64,000 nucleotides of DNA, from positions 4,814,501 through 4,878,500 of the forward strand of contig NZ_WBXN01000004.1 in NCBI RefSeq assembly GCF_008973465.1, read 5' to 3'. Under the pieces are notes generated by a model. The model saw nothing but the letters and a program-made list of their open reading frames with translations. It ran no database searches and was not told the DNA's origin. This document shows positions 1 to 7,992 of this stretch, piece by piece (positions within the stretch are counted from its first letter, which is position 1; the number at the start of each line of letters is the position of its first letter). This DNA is from Streptomyces sp. SS1-1 (GTDB lineage: Bacteria; Actinomycetota; Actinomycetes; Streptomycetales; Streptomycetaceae). The translations under genes and the position numbers were made by a program.

Positions 1-413
1 GAGGGCGGGACGTCCAGGCAGACCTGGTCGAGACGGCTCCCGTCCACGACGGGCGGCCGGACCGCCTCCCCGGCCCACGGCACCGCGCAGAACGACAGCC
101 CCGCCGGCGTGCGCAGCACGGCCCACCCGTCGTGCTCGGCGACCAGCCCGGCCCCGCGCTCCGACGCGCCGTCCACGAACGCCCGTACGTCCTCGACGGC
201 GAAGTCGAGATGCGCGCCCCCGGCCCCCGATCCGACCCCCTGCACCTTGACGCAGGGGTCCGCCCCGCCGCCCGGCAGCAGGGTGACGAACTCGTCCCGC
301 TCGCCCCGGAAGGCCGACAGGCCACTCTCCGTCACCGCCGCCCAGAAGGTGTGGGCCCGTCCGAAGACGGCGGCGGGCCGGTCCACGAAGGCGTACGTCC
401 AGCGGATGCTCAT
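1..413 (-). CDS. VOC/glyoxalase-like domain protein (partial)
   Basis: The reading frame starts at an ATG (413-411) and runs without a stop off the left edge, so the C-terminus is missing; about 137 residues are visible. The start reads MSIRWTYAFVDRPAAVFGRA, and later come a segment like HLDFAVEDVRAFVDGA and one like VLRTPAGLSFCAVPW. This alternation matches the beta-alpha-beta-beta modules of the vicinal oxygen chelate (glyoxalase/bleomycin-resistance) superfamily as often found in actinobacteria. Substrate cannot be told, and metal ligands typical of true glyoxalase I are not evident. It lies 29 bp upstream of the glycosyltransferase gene's stop and on the same strand, so it may be the downstream partner of that gene. 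The assignment to the fold is by pattern only. Confidence 0.6.
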   Translation of the reverse strand, partial: MSIRWTYAFVDRPAAVFGRAHTFWAAVTESGLSAFRGERDEFVTLLPGGGADPCVKVQGVGSGAGGAHLDFAVEDVRAFVDGASERGAGLVAEHDGWAVLRTPAGLSFCAVPWAGEAVRPPVVDGSRLDQVCLDVPP

Positions 414-442
414 GGGGTGATCGTAGGCCGGGCAACCGCCGC

Positions 443-1951
443 TCACCGGGACGGCCGCCGCTCGTACACGGTCACCCGCCGCCCGCGCACCTGTAAGTCC
501 GCCACCACGCCGAAGTACCGCGTCAGCAGGGCCGACTTGACCTGGTCCCGGCGCCCCGCCACCGGCCGGGCCACCGCCGCCGCGTCCGTGACGAGCAGGA
601 TGCGCCGCTGGGCCAGCATCGCGGACCGTATCCGGGCGGGCGACGCCTCCTCGCCTTTCAGCGTGCCGGACTCCACCGGGCCACGGGCCAGCGCTATGTC
701 CCGCAGCCCCGCGAAGGCGGCCGGCGACACCAGCGCGGTGTCCCGCCGGGCCGCCGGCACGAACACTACGGCGTCGCCGCCCCGCTTCAGCCGCCCCACG
801 TCCGCCGCCACCGCCAGCACGTCGTCGACGCGGCTCGCCGGGGACCGCTTCGCCAGCGACTGGGGCAGCAGCGCGACCAGTGCCACCGCGACCGCCACCG
901 GGACCAGGGCCGCCGACACCCGCGGCAGCCGCGGCCGGAGCGCCCGGACGGCCGCGCCCAGCGCGGTGCCGATGAGCAGCGCCAGACCCAGCATCGAGAA
1001 CAGCACATAGCGGTCCAGGAAGAGCGGCTTCACCAAGGAGACGCCCAGGAGCAGGAGTTGGGGCACCGCCAGCAGTGGAAGCCCCACCGCCGCCGCCGAC
1101 ACACGCCGGGTGCGGGGGCGGTCCACCAGGGCGCCGAGCGCCCCGATCGCGACGAGGACCCCGGGGCCGATCAGCTGGTGCCAGGTCAACGGCGGTATCC
1201 AGGAGACCTGTTCGGCCTGCCCGAGGCTGAACAGGATCAGCGGCAGCACCGCCGCCACGGCGACCGCCGACGCCCCCGCCCAGCGCGCCAGGACCCGGCG
1301 AGGGGTGCGCGTCCACGCCAGGGTCACGAGATGCGCGGGCAGCACCAGCAGCGCCAGCCAGTTCAGCAGCCCGCACACGGCGACCACGGCCGCGTAGGCG
1401 ATCCAGTGCCGGCGCCGGGCACGCCCTTCCAGGGCGGTCACGAGCAGCACGGTCGCGACCCCGGCCCCGGCGGTCACGAGGGCGTACGGGCGCCCCTCCT
1501 GCAGGTGGAACTGCACGGCGGGGATCAGCCCGAGGGCCAGCCCGGCGGCCGGCCCCGCCGAGGCCCCGGCGAGCCGCTGCCCGAGCCGGGTGACACAGGC
1601 CGCCGCGACGGCCATGGCCAGCACCGAGGGAAGCCGCAGGGTGGTCGTGCCGGCGCCGAAGCAGGTGAACAGGGCGTGCATCAGCAGGTAGTAGAGGCCG
1701 TGCACGGCGTCGACGTGCTCCAGCATGTGTGCGATCGCCCCGCTGGAGCGCCGGGCCACCTGCCAGGTCGCGGCCTCGTCCCGCCAGACGCTCTGCTGCC
1801 GGGAGAGCCCCCACAGCCCGAGAGCGACGGTCCACACCGCGGGGACCACCCACAGCAACGACCGCCGAGACCGCCGGCGCACCGGCTCCAGGGCGTGCGC
1901 GCGGGGCACGACCGCCGCCGTCATGACGGCCGTCGAGGACGTTTCGGGCAC
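443..1951 (-). CDS. Polytopic membrane glycosyltransferase, family 39-like
   Basis: About 502 residues with roughly nine to eleven hydrophobic segments. Near the N-terminus, after the first membrane segment (WVVPAVWTVALGLWGLS), comes WRDEAATWQVA, the acidic loop typical of polyprenyl-phosphate-sugar dependent transferases (GT-C fold, PMT/ArnT group), where an Asp-Glu pair sits at the first outer loop. A soluble C-terminal part follows the last membrane segment. The likely role is transfer of a sugar from a lipid-linked donor to a protein or envelope glycan at the outer face of the membrane; acceptor unknown. The start was placed at a GTG (1951-1949) behind a GGGGGG run; an ATG at 1924 and a longer frame to 2002 are alternatives. 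The 590-base stretch between this start and sodN is partly occupied by the sodN 3' region. Confidence 0.75.
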   Translation of the reverse strand: MPETSSTAVMTAAVVPRAHALEPVRRRSRRSLLWVVPAVWTVALGLWGLSRQQSVWRDEAATWQVARRSSGAIAHMLEHVDAVHGLYYLLMHALFTCFGAGTTTLRLPSVLAMAVAAACVTRLGQRLAGASAGPAAGLALGLIPAVQFHLQEGRPYALVTAGAGVATVLLVTALEGRARRRHWIAYAAVVAVCGLLNWLALLVLPAHLVTLAWTRTPRRVLARWAGASAVAVAAVLPLILFSLGQAEQVSWIPPLTWHQLIGPGVLVAIGALGALVDRPRTRRVSAAAVGLPLLAVPQLLLLGVSLVKPLFLDRYVLFSMLGLALLIGTALGAAVRALRPRLPRVSAALVPVAVAVALVALLPQSLAKRSPASRVDDVLAVAADVGRLKRGGDAVVFVPAARRDTALVSPAAFAGLRDIALARGPVESGTLKGEEASPARIRSAMLAQRRILLVTDAAAVARPVAGRRDQVKSALLTRYFGVVADLQVRGRRVTVYERRPSR

Positions 1952-2124
1952 GCGTGTTCCCCCCGGGAATCGGCATCTCGCCCACCGGGGTGGACATGCC
2001 AAAACCTACGGGGTCATGTCGATCAAGAACGACTTCTCAGCGGGTGAACACCGTCACGGCCCCTTCAGGGAACCGGGGGCCGCTGAAACGCGTGCGGGCC
2101 GAGGGCGGCCCGCCCCGACCGACA

Positions 2125-2164
2125 CCGAAGGGGCCCGCCCGGCGAACCGGCCGAGCCCCTTCGG
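2125..2164 (-). terminator. sodN terminator hairpin
   Basis: Downstream of sodN, CCGAAGGGGC (2125-2134) and GCCCCTTCGG (2155-2164) form a perfect 10-bp stem; the 20-base loop can form a smaller hairpin of its own. It is the obvious stop for sodN transcription. In S. coelicolor the 3' untranslated part of the sodN message is processed to the small RNA s-SodF, which targets sodF mRNA. The present 3' region (about 2050-2194) is the position where such an RNA would arise, but sodF is not in the window so pairing cannot be tested. Confidence 0.7.
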
Positions 2165-2194
2165 GCGTCGGGAGAACGACGAAACGGCCTGGGT

Positions 2195-2590
2195 TCAGGC
2201 CTTCTTGGTCTCCCAGAAGATCTTGTCGATCTGGGCGATGTGGTCCAGAGCCTTCTGGCCCGTCGCCGGGTCCGTCGACGCCTTGGCGGCCGAGAGGGCC
2301 TTCAGGGTGTCGTTGACCAGCTGGTGCAGCTCCGGGTACTTCTCGAAGTGCGGGGGCTTGAAGTAGTCGCTCCAGAGCACCGAGACGTGGTGCTTGGCCA
2401 GCTCGGCGCGCTGCTCCTTGATGACGGTGGCACGCGCCTGGAAGTGCGGGTCGTCGTTGGCGGCCATCTTCTCCTGGACGGCCTTCACCGACTCCGCCTC
2501 GATGCGGGCCTGGGCCGGGTCGTACACACCGCAGGGCAGGTCGCAGTGTGCGCTGACCTTGACCTTGGGGGCAAACAGGCGGGAAAGCAT
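2195..2590 (-). CDS. sodN: Nickel superoxide dismutase precursor
   Basis: 131 residues, the normal length of the NiSOD precursor. It starts MLSRLFAPKVKVSA, a 14-residue leader that is removed, followed by HCDLPCGVYD. After cleavage His1, Cys2 and Cys6 of this nickel hook bind the metal through the His side chain, the thiolates and the backbone. The remainder is the four-helix bundle that builds the homohexamer. The enzyme converts superoxide to oxygen and hydrogen peroxide in the cytoplasm. The gene is divergent from sodX, whose product is the maturation peptidase; the two ATGs are 145 bp apart. In Streptomyces nickel regulates the NiSOD/FeSOD switch through the Fur-family protein Nur. A strong stem-loop follows the stop. 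Confidence 0.97.
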   Translation of the reverse strand: MLSRLFAPKVKVSAHCDLPCGVYDPAQARIEAESVKAVQEKMAANDDPHFQARATVIKEQRAELAKHHVSVLWSDYFKPPHFEKYPELHQLVNDTLKALSAAKASTDPATGQKALDHIAQIDKIFWETKKA

Positions 2591-2735
2591 GGAGCATTCC
2601 TTCCTCGTGATCGTCTTCTCAGGTGGGACATTACTCCCTGCAAGACCGGATTTCGCGAGTGCCCCCGTGGGCTTAGGACAAAAGTCCAGGGTGAGACTGA
2701 GACTGGTGGAGGACCGTACCGGGGAGGTGCCGGGG

Positions 2736-3170
2736 ATGCCGGAGTTGTCGCAGGAGACCGAGCGCGGGCGGGCCGGGCGGCCCTACGGGTGGGCCGAGGT
2801 GACCGGTCCGTCCATGGTGCCCACGCTGTACCACGGCGATCTGCTCGTGGTCTCGCACCGGGGCCGCACCCGTCCCGGTGACATCGTCGTCCTGCGTCAT
2901 CCCTTCCAGCAGGACCTGCTCGTCGTCAAGCGCGCGGCCGAGCGCCGGGAGGGCGGCTGGTGGGTGCTGGCCGACAACGCGTTCGCCGGCGGCGACAGCA
3001 CCGACTACGGCGTCGTCCCCGACGAGCTGATCCTGGGCCGTGTACGGCTGCGGGTCCGGCCGCGCAAGCCCGGTCAGCGCTCCCCGTGGGCCGTGCTGCG
3101 CTGGGCGCTGTCGGCGGTGCGCCCGGTGCTGGCCGACCGGTCGGCCTCCAGGCGCTTGCGGGCCCGGTAG
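2736..3170 (+). CDS. sodX: NiSOD maturation peptidase SodX
   Basis: 144 residues with the signal-peptidase (S26) fold but without an N-terminal membrane anchor, as expected for the cytoplasmic SodX family. The catalytic Ser is in GPSMVPTL (Ser26) and the general-base Lys in LLVVKRAAE (Lys65); ADNAFAGGDSTDYG is the conserved box after it. It removes the 14-residue leader of NiSOD so that the nickel hook can form. The ATG at 2736 was chosen because GGGGAGG ends 8 bases before it; the frame is open further upstream but that part has no support. Its last 97 bases overlap the 3' end of the convergent CGNR gene, so the two messages can pair. Confidence 0.93.
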   Translation: MPELSQETERGRAGRPYGWAEVTGPSMVPTLYHGDLLVVSHRGRTRPGDIVVLRHPFQQDLLVVKRAAERREGGWWVLADNAFAGGDSTDYGVVPDELILGRVRLRVRPRKPGQRSPWAVLRWALSAVRPVLADRSASRRLRAR

Positions 3171-3703
3171 GCGGCGACGTTGGCACGGGTCGCGCAGCGG
3201 TCCGAGCAGTAGCGCCGGGAGCGGTTGGTCGAGGTGTCCAGGTAGGCGTTGCGGCAGGGCGACGCCTCGCACAGCCCCAGCCGGTCGACGCCGTACTCCG
3301 TCAGATGGAACGCCAGGCCCATCGCGGCGATGGCCGCGTAACCGGCGGTCGCGTTCGACGGATGGTCGGCCAGGTGCATGTGCCACAGCGGGCGCCCGTC
3401 CTCGTCCCGGACGTCGTGCCCGGAGATCTGCGGGCTCACCGGGAACTCCAGGAGCAGGGCGTTCAGCAGGTTCACCGCGGTGGACTCGTCGCCCTCGTCC
3501 GCCGCCTCGAAGACCGACCGCAGGCGTGCGCGGACCGAGCGGAAGCGGGTCACGTCGGCCTCGGTGGCGCGGCGGGCCGCCTCCTGGCCGCCGCCGAAGA
3601 GGTCGCGGACGGCCTCGACCGAGGTCAGCGAGTCCTTGCCCCGGGCCGGGTCCTCGCTGTTGACGAGCCGTACGGCGTAGTCCGAGTAATAGGCCAGTTC
3701 CAC
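3074..3703 (-). CDS. CGNR zinc-finger protein (ABATE domain)
   Basis: 209 residues. The N-terminal ~130 residues fit the ABATE domain (predicted stress-related domain found with CGNR fingers in actinobacteria). The C-terminal zinc finger reads CEASPCRNAYLDTS, then SRRYCSDRCATRANVAAYRA, giving the Cys pairs and the Arg-rich helix typical of this family. The product is thought to be a DNA-binding regulator, but targets are unknown. Its 3' end runs 97 bases into sodX on the other strand, an unusually long convergent overlap. The ATG at 3703 is followed by ELAYYSDYAVRLVN, the usual family start. Confidence 0.88.
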   Translation of the reverse strand: MELAYYSDYAVRLVNSEDPARGKDSLTSVEAVRDLFGGGQEAARRATEADVTRFRSVRARLRSVFEAADEGDESTAVNLLNALLLEFPVSPQISGHDVRDEDGRPLWHMHLADHPSNATAGYAAIAAMGLAFHLTEYGVDRLGLCEASPCRNAYLDTSTNRSRRYCSDRCATRANVAAYRARKRLEADRSASTGRTADSAQRSTAHGER

Positions 3704-3801
3704 TTGTAGTCCTTACGGAGACGTTCTATCGTCGTCGTGCGGTCGGGTAATGGGCGATCGCGCATCCAGGGTATTACGCAATCCTGTGACGGAGGGGCCC
3801 G

Positions 3802-4578
3802 ATGACGGATCTGGACAGCACGGCGACCACGGCCACGGCGGACTGGGCCGGCTGGCAGCGCAGCTGGGACCGGCAGCAGGAGTGGTACATGCCCGACCGG
3901 GAGGACCGCTTCCGGATCATGCTGGACATGGTCGAGGCCCTCGTCGGCCCCGCCCCGCGCGTGCTCGACCTCGCGTGCGGCACCGGAAGTATCTCGGCCC
4001 GGCTGCTCGCGCGGTTCCCGGAGGCCACCAGCACCGGCGTCGACCTCGACCCGGCGCTCCTCGCCATCGCCGAGGGCACCTTCGCGGGCGACGAGCGGAT
4101 CTCGTTCGTCACGGCCGACCTCAAGGACCCCGACTGGCCGGCCCGGCTGCCGTACGACTCCTACGACGCCGTCCTGACCGCCACGGCCCTGCACTGGCTG
4201 CACCGTGAACCCCTCGTGGCCCTCTACGGTCAGGTCGCGGAGCTCGTCCGTGACGGCGGTGTCTTCATGAACGCGGACCACATGATCGACGAATCGACGC
4301 CCCGGATCAACGCCGCCGAGCGCGCCCAGCGCCACGCGCGCATGGAGGCGGCCAGGGCGGACGGCGTCCACGACTGGTCCGAGTGGTGGCGGCTGGCGGC
4401 CCAGGACCCGGCCCTCGCCGAGCCGACGGCCCGCCGCTTCGAGATCTACGGCGACCACGCCGACGGCGAGATGCCCTCGGCCGCCTGGCACGCGCGCGTC
4501 CTGCGCGAGGCCGGCTTCGGGGAGGCCCGGCCGGTCTGGTGCTCCCCGTCGGACACGCTGCTGCTGGCGCTGAAGTAG
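3802..4578 (+). CDS. Class I SAM-dependent methyltransferase
   Basis: 258 residues. Motif I VLDLACGTGSISARLL lies near residues 53-68, followed by an acidic residue at the end of strand beta2 (TGVDLDP) and a motif at YDAVLTATALHWL; this is the Rossmann-like fold of UbiE/COQ5-type methyltransferases. Substrate is unknown. GAGGGGCCCG stands just before the ATG. The gene stands alone between divergent and convergent neighbours and is closed by a strong bidirectional hairpin. Confidence 0.88.
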   Translation: MTDLDSTATTATADWAGWQRSWDRQQEWYMPDREDRFRIMLDMVEALVGPAPRVLDLACGTGSISARLLARFPEATSTGVDLDPALLAIAEGTFAGDERISFVTADLKDPDWPARLPYDSYDAVLTATALHWLHREPLVALYGQVAELVRDGGVFMNADHMIDESTPRINAAERAQRHARMEAARADGVHDWSEWWRLAAQDPALAEPTARRFEIYGDHADGEMPSAAWHARVLREAGFGEARPVWCSPSDTLLLALK

Positions 4579-4586
4579 CGGATGAC

Positions 4587-4623
4587 GAGAGGGGCGGTAC
4601 GGATGATCCGTACCGCCCCTCTC
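4587..4623. terminator. Bidirectional terminator, 17-bp perfect stem
   Basis: GAGAGGGGCGGTACGGA (4587-4603) and its exact complement (4607-4623) with a 3-base loop, placed between the convergent methyltransferase and ABC ATPase genes. It can serve both strands. Confidence 0.9.
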
Positions 4624-4637
4624 GGGCCTGCCAGGTG

Positions 4638-5399
4638 TCAGAGCACCTTGGACAGGAACGCCTGCGTCCGCTCGTGCTGCGGGTTGGTCAGGACCTCCCG
4701 CGGATCGCCGGACTCGACGACCACACCGCCGTCCATGAAGACCAGGCTGTCGCCGACCTCGCGGGCGAAGCCCATCTCATGCGTGACGACGACCATCGTC
4801 ATGCCGGACTCGGCCAGGTCGCGCATGACGTCCAGGACGTCGCCGACCAGCTCCGGGTCGAGCGCCGAGGTGGGCTCGTCGAAGAGCATCAGCTTTGGGT
4901 CCATGGCCAGCGCACGGGCGATCGCCACGCGCTGCTGCTGGCCGCCGGAGAGCTGCGAGGGGTAGTTCCCGGCCTTGTCGGCCAGACCGACCCGGTCGAG
5001 GAGCTCGCGCGCCCGCTCCCGGGCCTGGCCCTTCGCGACGCCCTTGACCTGGATCGGCGCCTCGATGACGTTCTCCAGGGCCGTCATGTGCGGGAACAGG
5101 TTGAACCGCTGGAACACCATGCCGATGTCCCGGCGCTTCAGCGCGACCTCGCTGTCCTTGAGCTCGTACAGCTTGTCGCCCTTCTGGCGGTAGCCGACCA
5201 GCTCGCCGTCGACGTACAGCCGTCCGGCGTTGATCTTCTCCAGGTGGTTGATGCACCGCAGGAAGGTCGACTTGCCGGAACCCGAGGGACCGATGAGGCA
5301 GAACACCTCACCCTGCTTGACCTCGAGGTCGATGCCCTTGAGGACCTCTACCGGGCCGAAGGACTTGTGGACGCCCTCGGCCTTGACCATGGCGGTCAT
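4638..5399 (-). CDS. Polar amino-acid ABC transporter, ATPase subunit
   Basis: 253 residues. Walker A GPSGSGKST is at residues 37-45, signature LSGGQQQR near 150, Walker B with DEPTSALDP just after it, and the switch His in VVVTHEMGFA. This pattern is that of GlnQ/HisP-type ATPases. It powers uptake through the permease encoded immediately upstream. The ATG at 5399 overlaps the permease stop (ATGA), so the two are translationally coupled; an internal ATG three codons on is possible. It is the last gene of the operon (binding protein, permease, ATPase), closed by the hairpin at 4587-4623. Confidence 0.95.
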   Translation of the reverse strand: MTAMVKAEGVHKSFGPVEVLKGIDLEVKQGEVFCLIGPSGSGKSTFLRCINHLEKINAGRLYVDGELVGYRQKGDKLYELKDSEVALKRRDIGMVFQRFNLFPHMTALENVIEAPIQVKGVAKGQARERARELLDRVGLADKAGNYPSQLSGGQQQRVAIARALAMDPKLMLFDEPTSALDPELVGDVLDVMRDLAESGMTMVVVTHEMGFAREVGDSLVFMDGGVVVESGDPREVLTNPQHERTQAFLSKVL

Positions 5400-6340
5400 G
5401 CGGTGCCTCCCGTCGACGCCGAGCGGTTGGACAGGGACAGCAGGTTCGCCTTGATCTTCTGGAACGGCGTGGCCGGCAGCGACCGGCTCGAACCGCGCGC
5501 GTAGTAGCGCTCCAGGTAGTACTGGCCGATGCTGAAGACCGAGGTCAGCAGCAGGTACCAGGCGGCGGCGAGGAACAGCATCTCGGCCGGGGCACCGGAG
5601 GTCTGGCCGATGTCCTGGGCCGCGCGGAACAGCTCGGGGTACTGGACGACCGAGACCAGCGAGGTCGTCTTCAGCATGTTGATGACCTCGTTGCCCGTCG
5701 GCGGCACGATCACGCGCATGGCCTGCGGGATGACGATGCGGCGCAGCGTCTTGACGTGGCTCATGCCGAGCGCGTGCGAGGCCTCCGTCTGGCCCTCGTC
5801 GACGGCGAGCAGACCGGCGCGGCAGATCTCCGCCATGTACGCCGCCTCGTTGAGGCCGAGACCCAGGAGCGCCGTCAGGAACGGCGTCATGAAGTCGGAC
5901 CACTCGTTCTTGTAGAACGGGCCGAGGTTGATGTACTCGAAGACCAGGCCGAGGTTGAACCAGACGATGAGCTGGACCAGGACCGGGGTGCCGCGGAAGA
6001 ACCAGATGTAGAACCACGCGATGGACGAGGTCACGGGGTTCTTGGACAGGCGCATCACGGCGAGCAGGACGCCGCCGATGATGCCGATCGCCATGGACAG
6101 GATCGTCAGGAGCAGGGTCCTGCCGACGCCGTCGAGGATGCGGTCGTCGAAGAAGTAGTCCGGGATCGCACCCCAGTTGATCTTGCCCTGGGAGAACGCG
6201 TACACGACGGCAGCCAGCAGGGCGAGCGCCACGACGGCGGAGACGTACCGTCCGTAGTGGCGGACCGGGATGGCCTTGATGGCCTCCGGGCCGGCCGGCG
6301 GGGTGTCCGCCGGCCCGTCCTTCTTGTCGATGTCAGTCAC
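5396..6340 (-). CDS. Polar amino-acid ABC transporter, permease subunit
   Basis: 314 residues, longer than many HisM/GlnP permeases because of an N-terminal extension of ~40 residues before the first membrane segment (VVALALLAAVVYAFS). Five to six membrane segments follow. The EAA loop that docks onto the ATPase is seen as EASHALGMSHVKTLRRIVIP, near residue 200. FYIWFFRGTPVLVQL is the typical family motif. Expected substrate, from the binding protein, is a polar amino acid such as glutamine or glutamate. It lies 35 bp downstream of the binding-protein gene. Confidence 0.94.
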   Translation of the reverse strand: MTDIDKKDGPADTPPAGPEAIKAIPVRHYGRYVSAVVALALLAAVVYAFSQGKINWGAIPDYFFDDRILDGVGRTLLLTILSMAIGIIGGVLLAVMRLSKNPVTSSIAWFYIWFFRGTPVLVQLIVWFNLGLVFEYINLGPFYKNEWSDFMTPFLTALLGLGLNEAAYMAEICRAGLLAVDEGQTEASHALGMSHVKTLRRIVIPQAMRVIVPPTGNEVINMLKTTSLVSVVQYPELFRAAQDIGQTSGAPAEMLFLAAAWYLLLTSVFSIGQYYLERYYARGSSRSLPATPFQKIKANLLSLSNRSASTGGTA

Positions 6341-6375
6341 AGGTGTTGCCTTTCAGTGCCCGCTGTCCGGCGCGG

Positions 6376-7329
6376 TCACTTGCCGCCGTTGACGGTGGCT
6401 TCCTTCACCGCACCGTCCTCGACGCCCCACTTCTTGATGATCTTCTCGTACTCGCCGTTCTCGATGATCGCGTCGAGGGCGGCCTTGAGGGCGTCCCGCA
6501 GCTGGGTGTTGGTCTTGGCGACGGCGATGCCGTACGGGGCGGCCTCGACCTGCTCGCCGACCAGCTGGAAGTCGTTGCCGCCGCCGGAGGTCTTCACGGC
6601 GTACGCGGCGACGGGGAAGTCGGACGAACCGGCGGCGGCGCCACCGGCGCGCAGGCGGGTCTGGGCCTGCTGGTCGTTGTCGAAGGCCTCGATGGTGATG
6701 GTCTTGCCGCCGGAGCACTTCTTGGCCTCGGCCTTGGCCAGGTCCTCGGAGACCGTGCCGCGCTGCACGACGATCTTCTTGCCGCACAGGTCCGACCAGG
6801 TCTTGATGTCGGTGTTCTTGCCCTTCTGGGTGTAGATCGAGACACCGGCCGTGAAGTAGTCGACGAAGTCGACGCCCTCACCGACCTTCTTGCCGGTGTC
6901 CGAGTCGATGCCCTCCTGGCGGTCCTTGGTGTCCGTCATGGCCGACATGGCGATGTCGTAGCGCTTGGAACGCAGACCGGTGATGAGGCTGTCGAAGGTG
7001 CCGTTCTCGAACTGGAACGTCACGCCGAGCTGCTTGCCCATGGCGGCGGCCAGGTCGGGGTCGATGCCGACCGTCTTGCCGGAGTCGTCCTTGAACTCGA
7101 CCGGGGCGTACGCGATGTCCGAGCCGACCTTGATGACGCCCTTGTCGCGGATCGCCTGCGGCAGCTTGTCGGCGAGCGGCGCCGCGCTCTTCGAGCCGGA
7201 GCTCTCCGAGTTGCTGTCGGTCTGGTCACCGCAACCGGTGAGAATCAGTGCGCCTGCGACCGCGATCGAGCCGACCACTGCCAACCGGGAGCGAGCGGCG
7301 GTCGTACGACGGGTGGTGCGTGCGGTCAT
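6376..7329 (-). CDS. Amino-acid ABC transporter substrate-binding lipoprotein
   Basis: 317 residues. The N-terminus has Arg residues, a hydrophobic stretch (LAVVGSIAVAGALIL) and the lipobox LTGC with Cys33, so the protein is anchored by lipid outside the membrane. The mature part carries the SBP_bac_3 signatures, for example GVIKVGSDIAYAPVEF, VGIDPDLAAAMGKQLGV, and YDIAMSAMTDTKDRQE. It delivers the substrate to the permease encoded next. The ATG at 7329 is preceded by GGAGGA at good spacing. As first gene of the operon its control region is the ~660-bp gap to the malic enzyme gene. Confidence 0.95.
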   Translation of the reverse strand: MTARTTRRTTAARSRLAVVGSIAVAGALILTGCGDQTDSNSESSGSKSAAPLADKLPQAIRDKGVIKVGSDIAYAPVEFKDDSGKTVGIDPDLAAAMGKQLGVTFQFENGTFDSLITGLRSKRYDIAMSAMTDTKDRQEGIDSDTGKKVGEGVDFVDYFTAGVSIYTQKGKNTDIKTWSDLCGKKIVVQRGTVSEDLAKAEAKKCSGGKTITIEAFDNDQQAQTRLRAGGAAAGSSDFPVAAYAVKTSGGGNDFQLVGEQVEAAPYGIAVAKTNTQLRDALKAALDAIIENGEYEKIIKKWGVEDGAVKEATVNGGK

Positions 7330-7992
7330 GGTGGGTTCCTCCGGCGGATGGGTGGAGTTGCCGATGGGGCGGGCGCCTGCCGGTGGACCGGCAGGGGCCT
7401 GGAGTTGCTCAGGTCGACGAGAGCACACGCCTTCGAGTGTCGCGACCCTGTGTGATTACGGCATCTTGCCATTCGGACTGGGCCATTCAGGGCGCCCGCC
7501 ATGTCAAAATCGGATAACGGGTTACCCCCGAACCGCCGCGGGCCGGTCCACCCAGACCGCACCTCTTGCGGGAATCCATCCTTCCGGCCGGAAGATCTTC
7601 GGCGTTTCGCGGGATACGGACCGGTGGTGTGCGGGGTACGTGAGGGTCATCGGCCTTTCATAATGTTTGGTGATGATTGTCCGCCCATTTCGGCACGATT
7701 CACACCGGTGACGTCCTCACGTCGTGTCCGATTCGTATCCATGGGTGAGGAAGTCTCCCCATGCGTCATGTGATCTTGCACGTATTGGACTCGTCCCGGC
7801 GCGGTCCGTCCGGTAAGAAGGTTCTTTACACCCCTCATCCGGGGCTTCAGGGCGCGTGTGCGGCGCGCCCGTCGCGTATGGGCCGTACGTCGTACGTCGT
7901 ACGTATCAACGAGCAGGGCCATGCGCGTCCCCGCCCACTTCTCACCAGGAGTGGTCCCACCCTCAACCAGAACACCTAAGGGGTCAGACAAA
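7330..7992. other. Long divergent intergenic region
   Basis: No convincing gene is seen in these 663 bases between the ABC transporter operon (leftward) and the malic enzyme gene (rightward). It must hold both promoters. A short direct repeat, three 7-base units of TACGTCG type within 7884-7905, lies about 90 bases before the malic enzyme start. No clear sigma-70 boxes or riboswitch structure could be picked out by eye. Confidence 0.5.
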
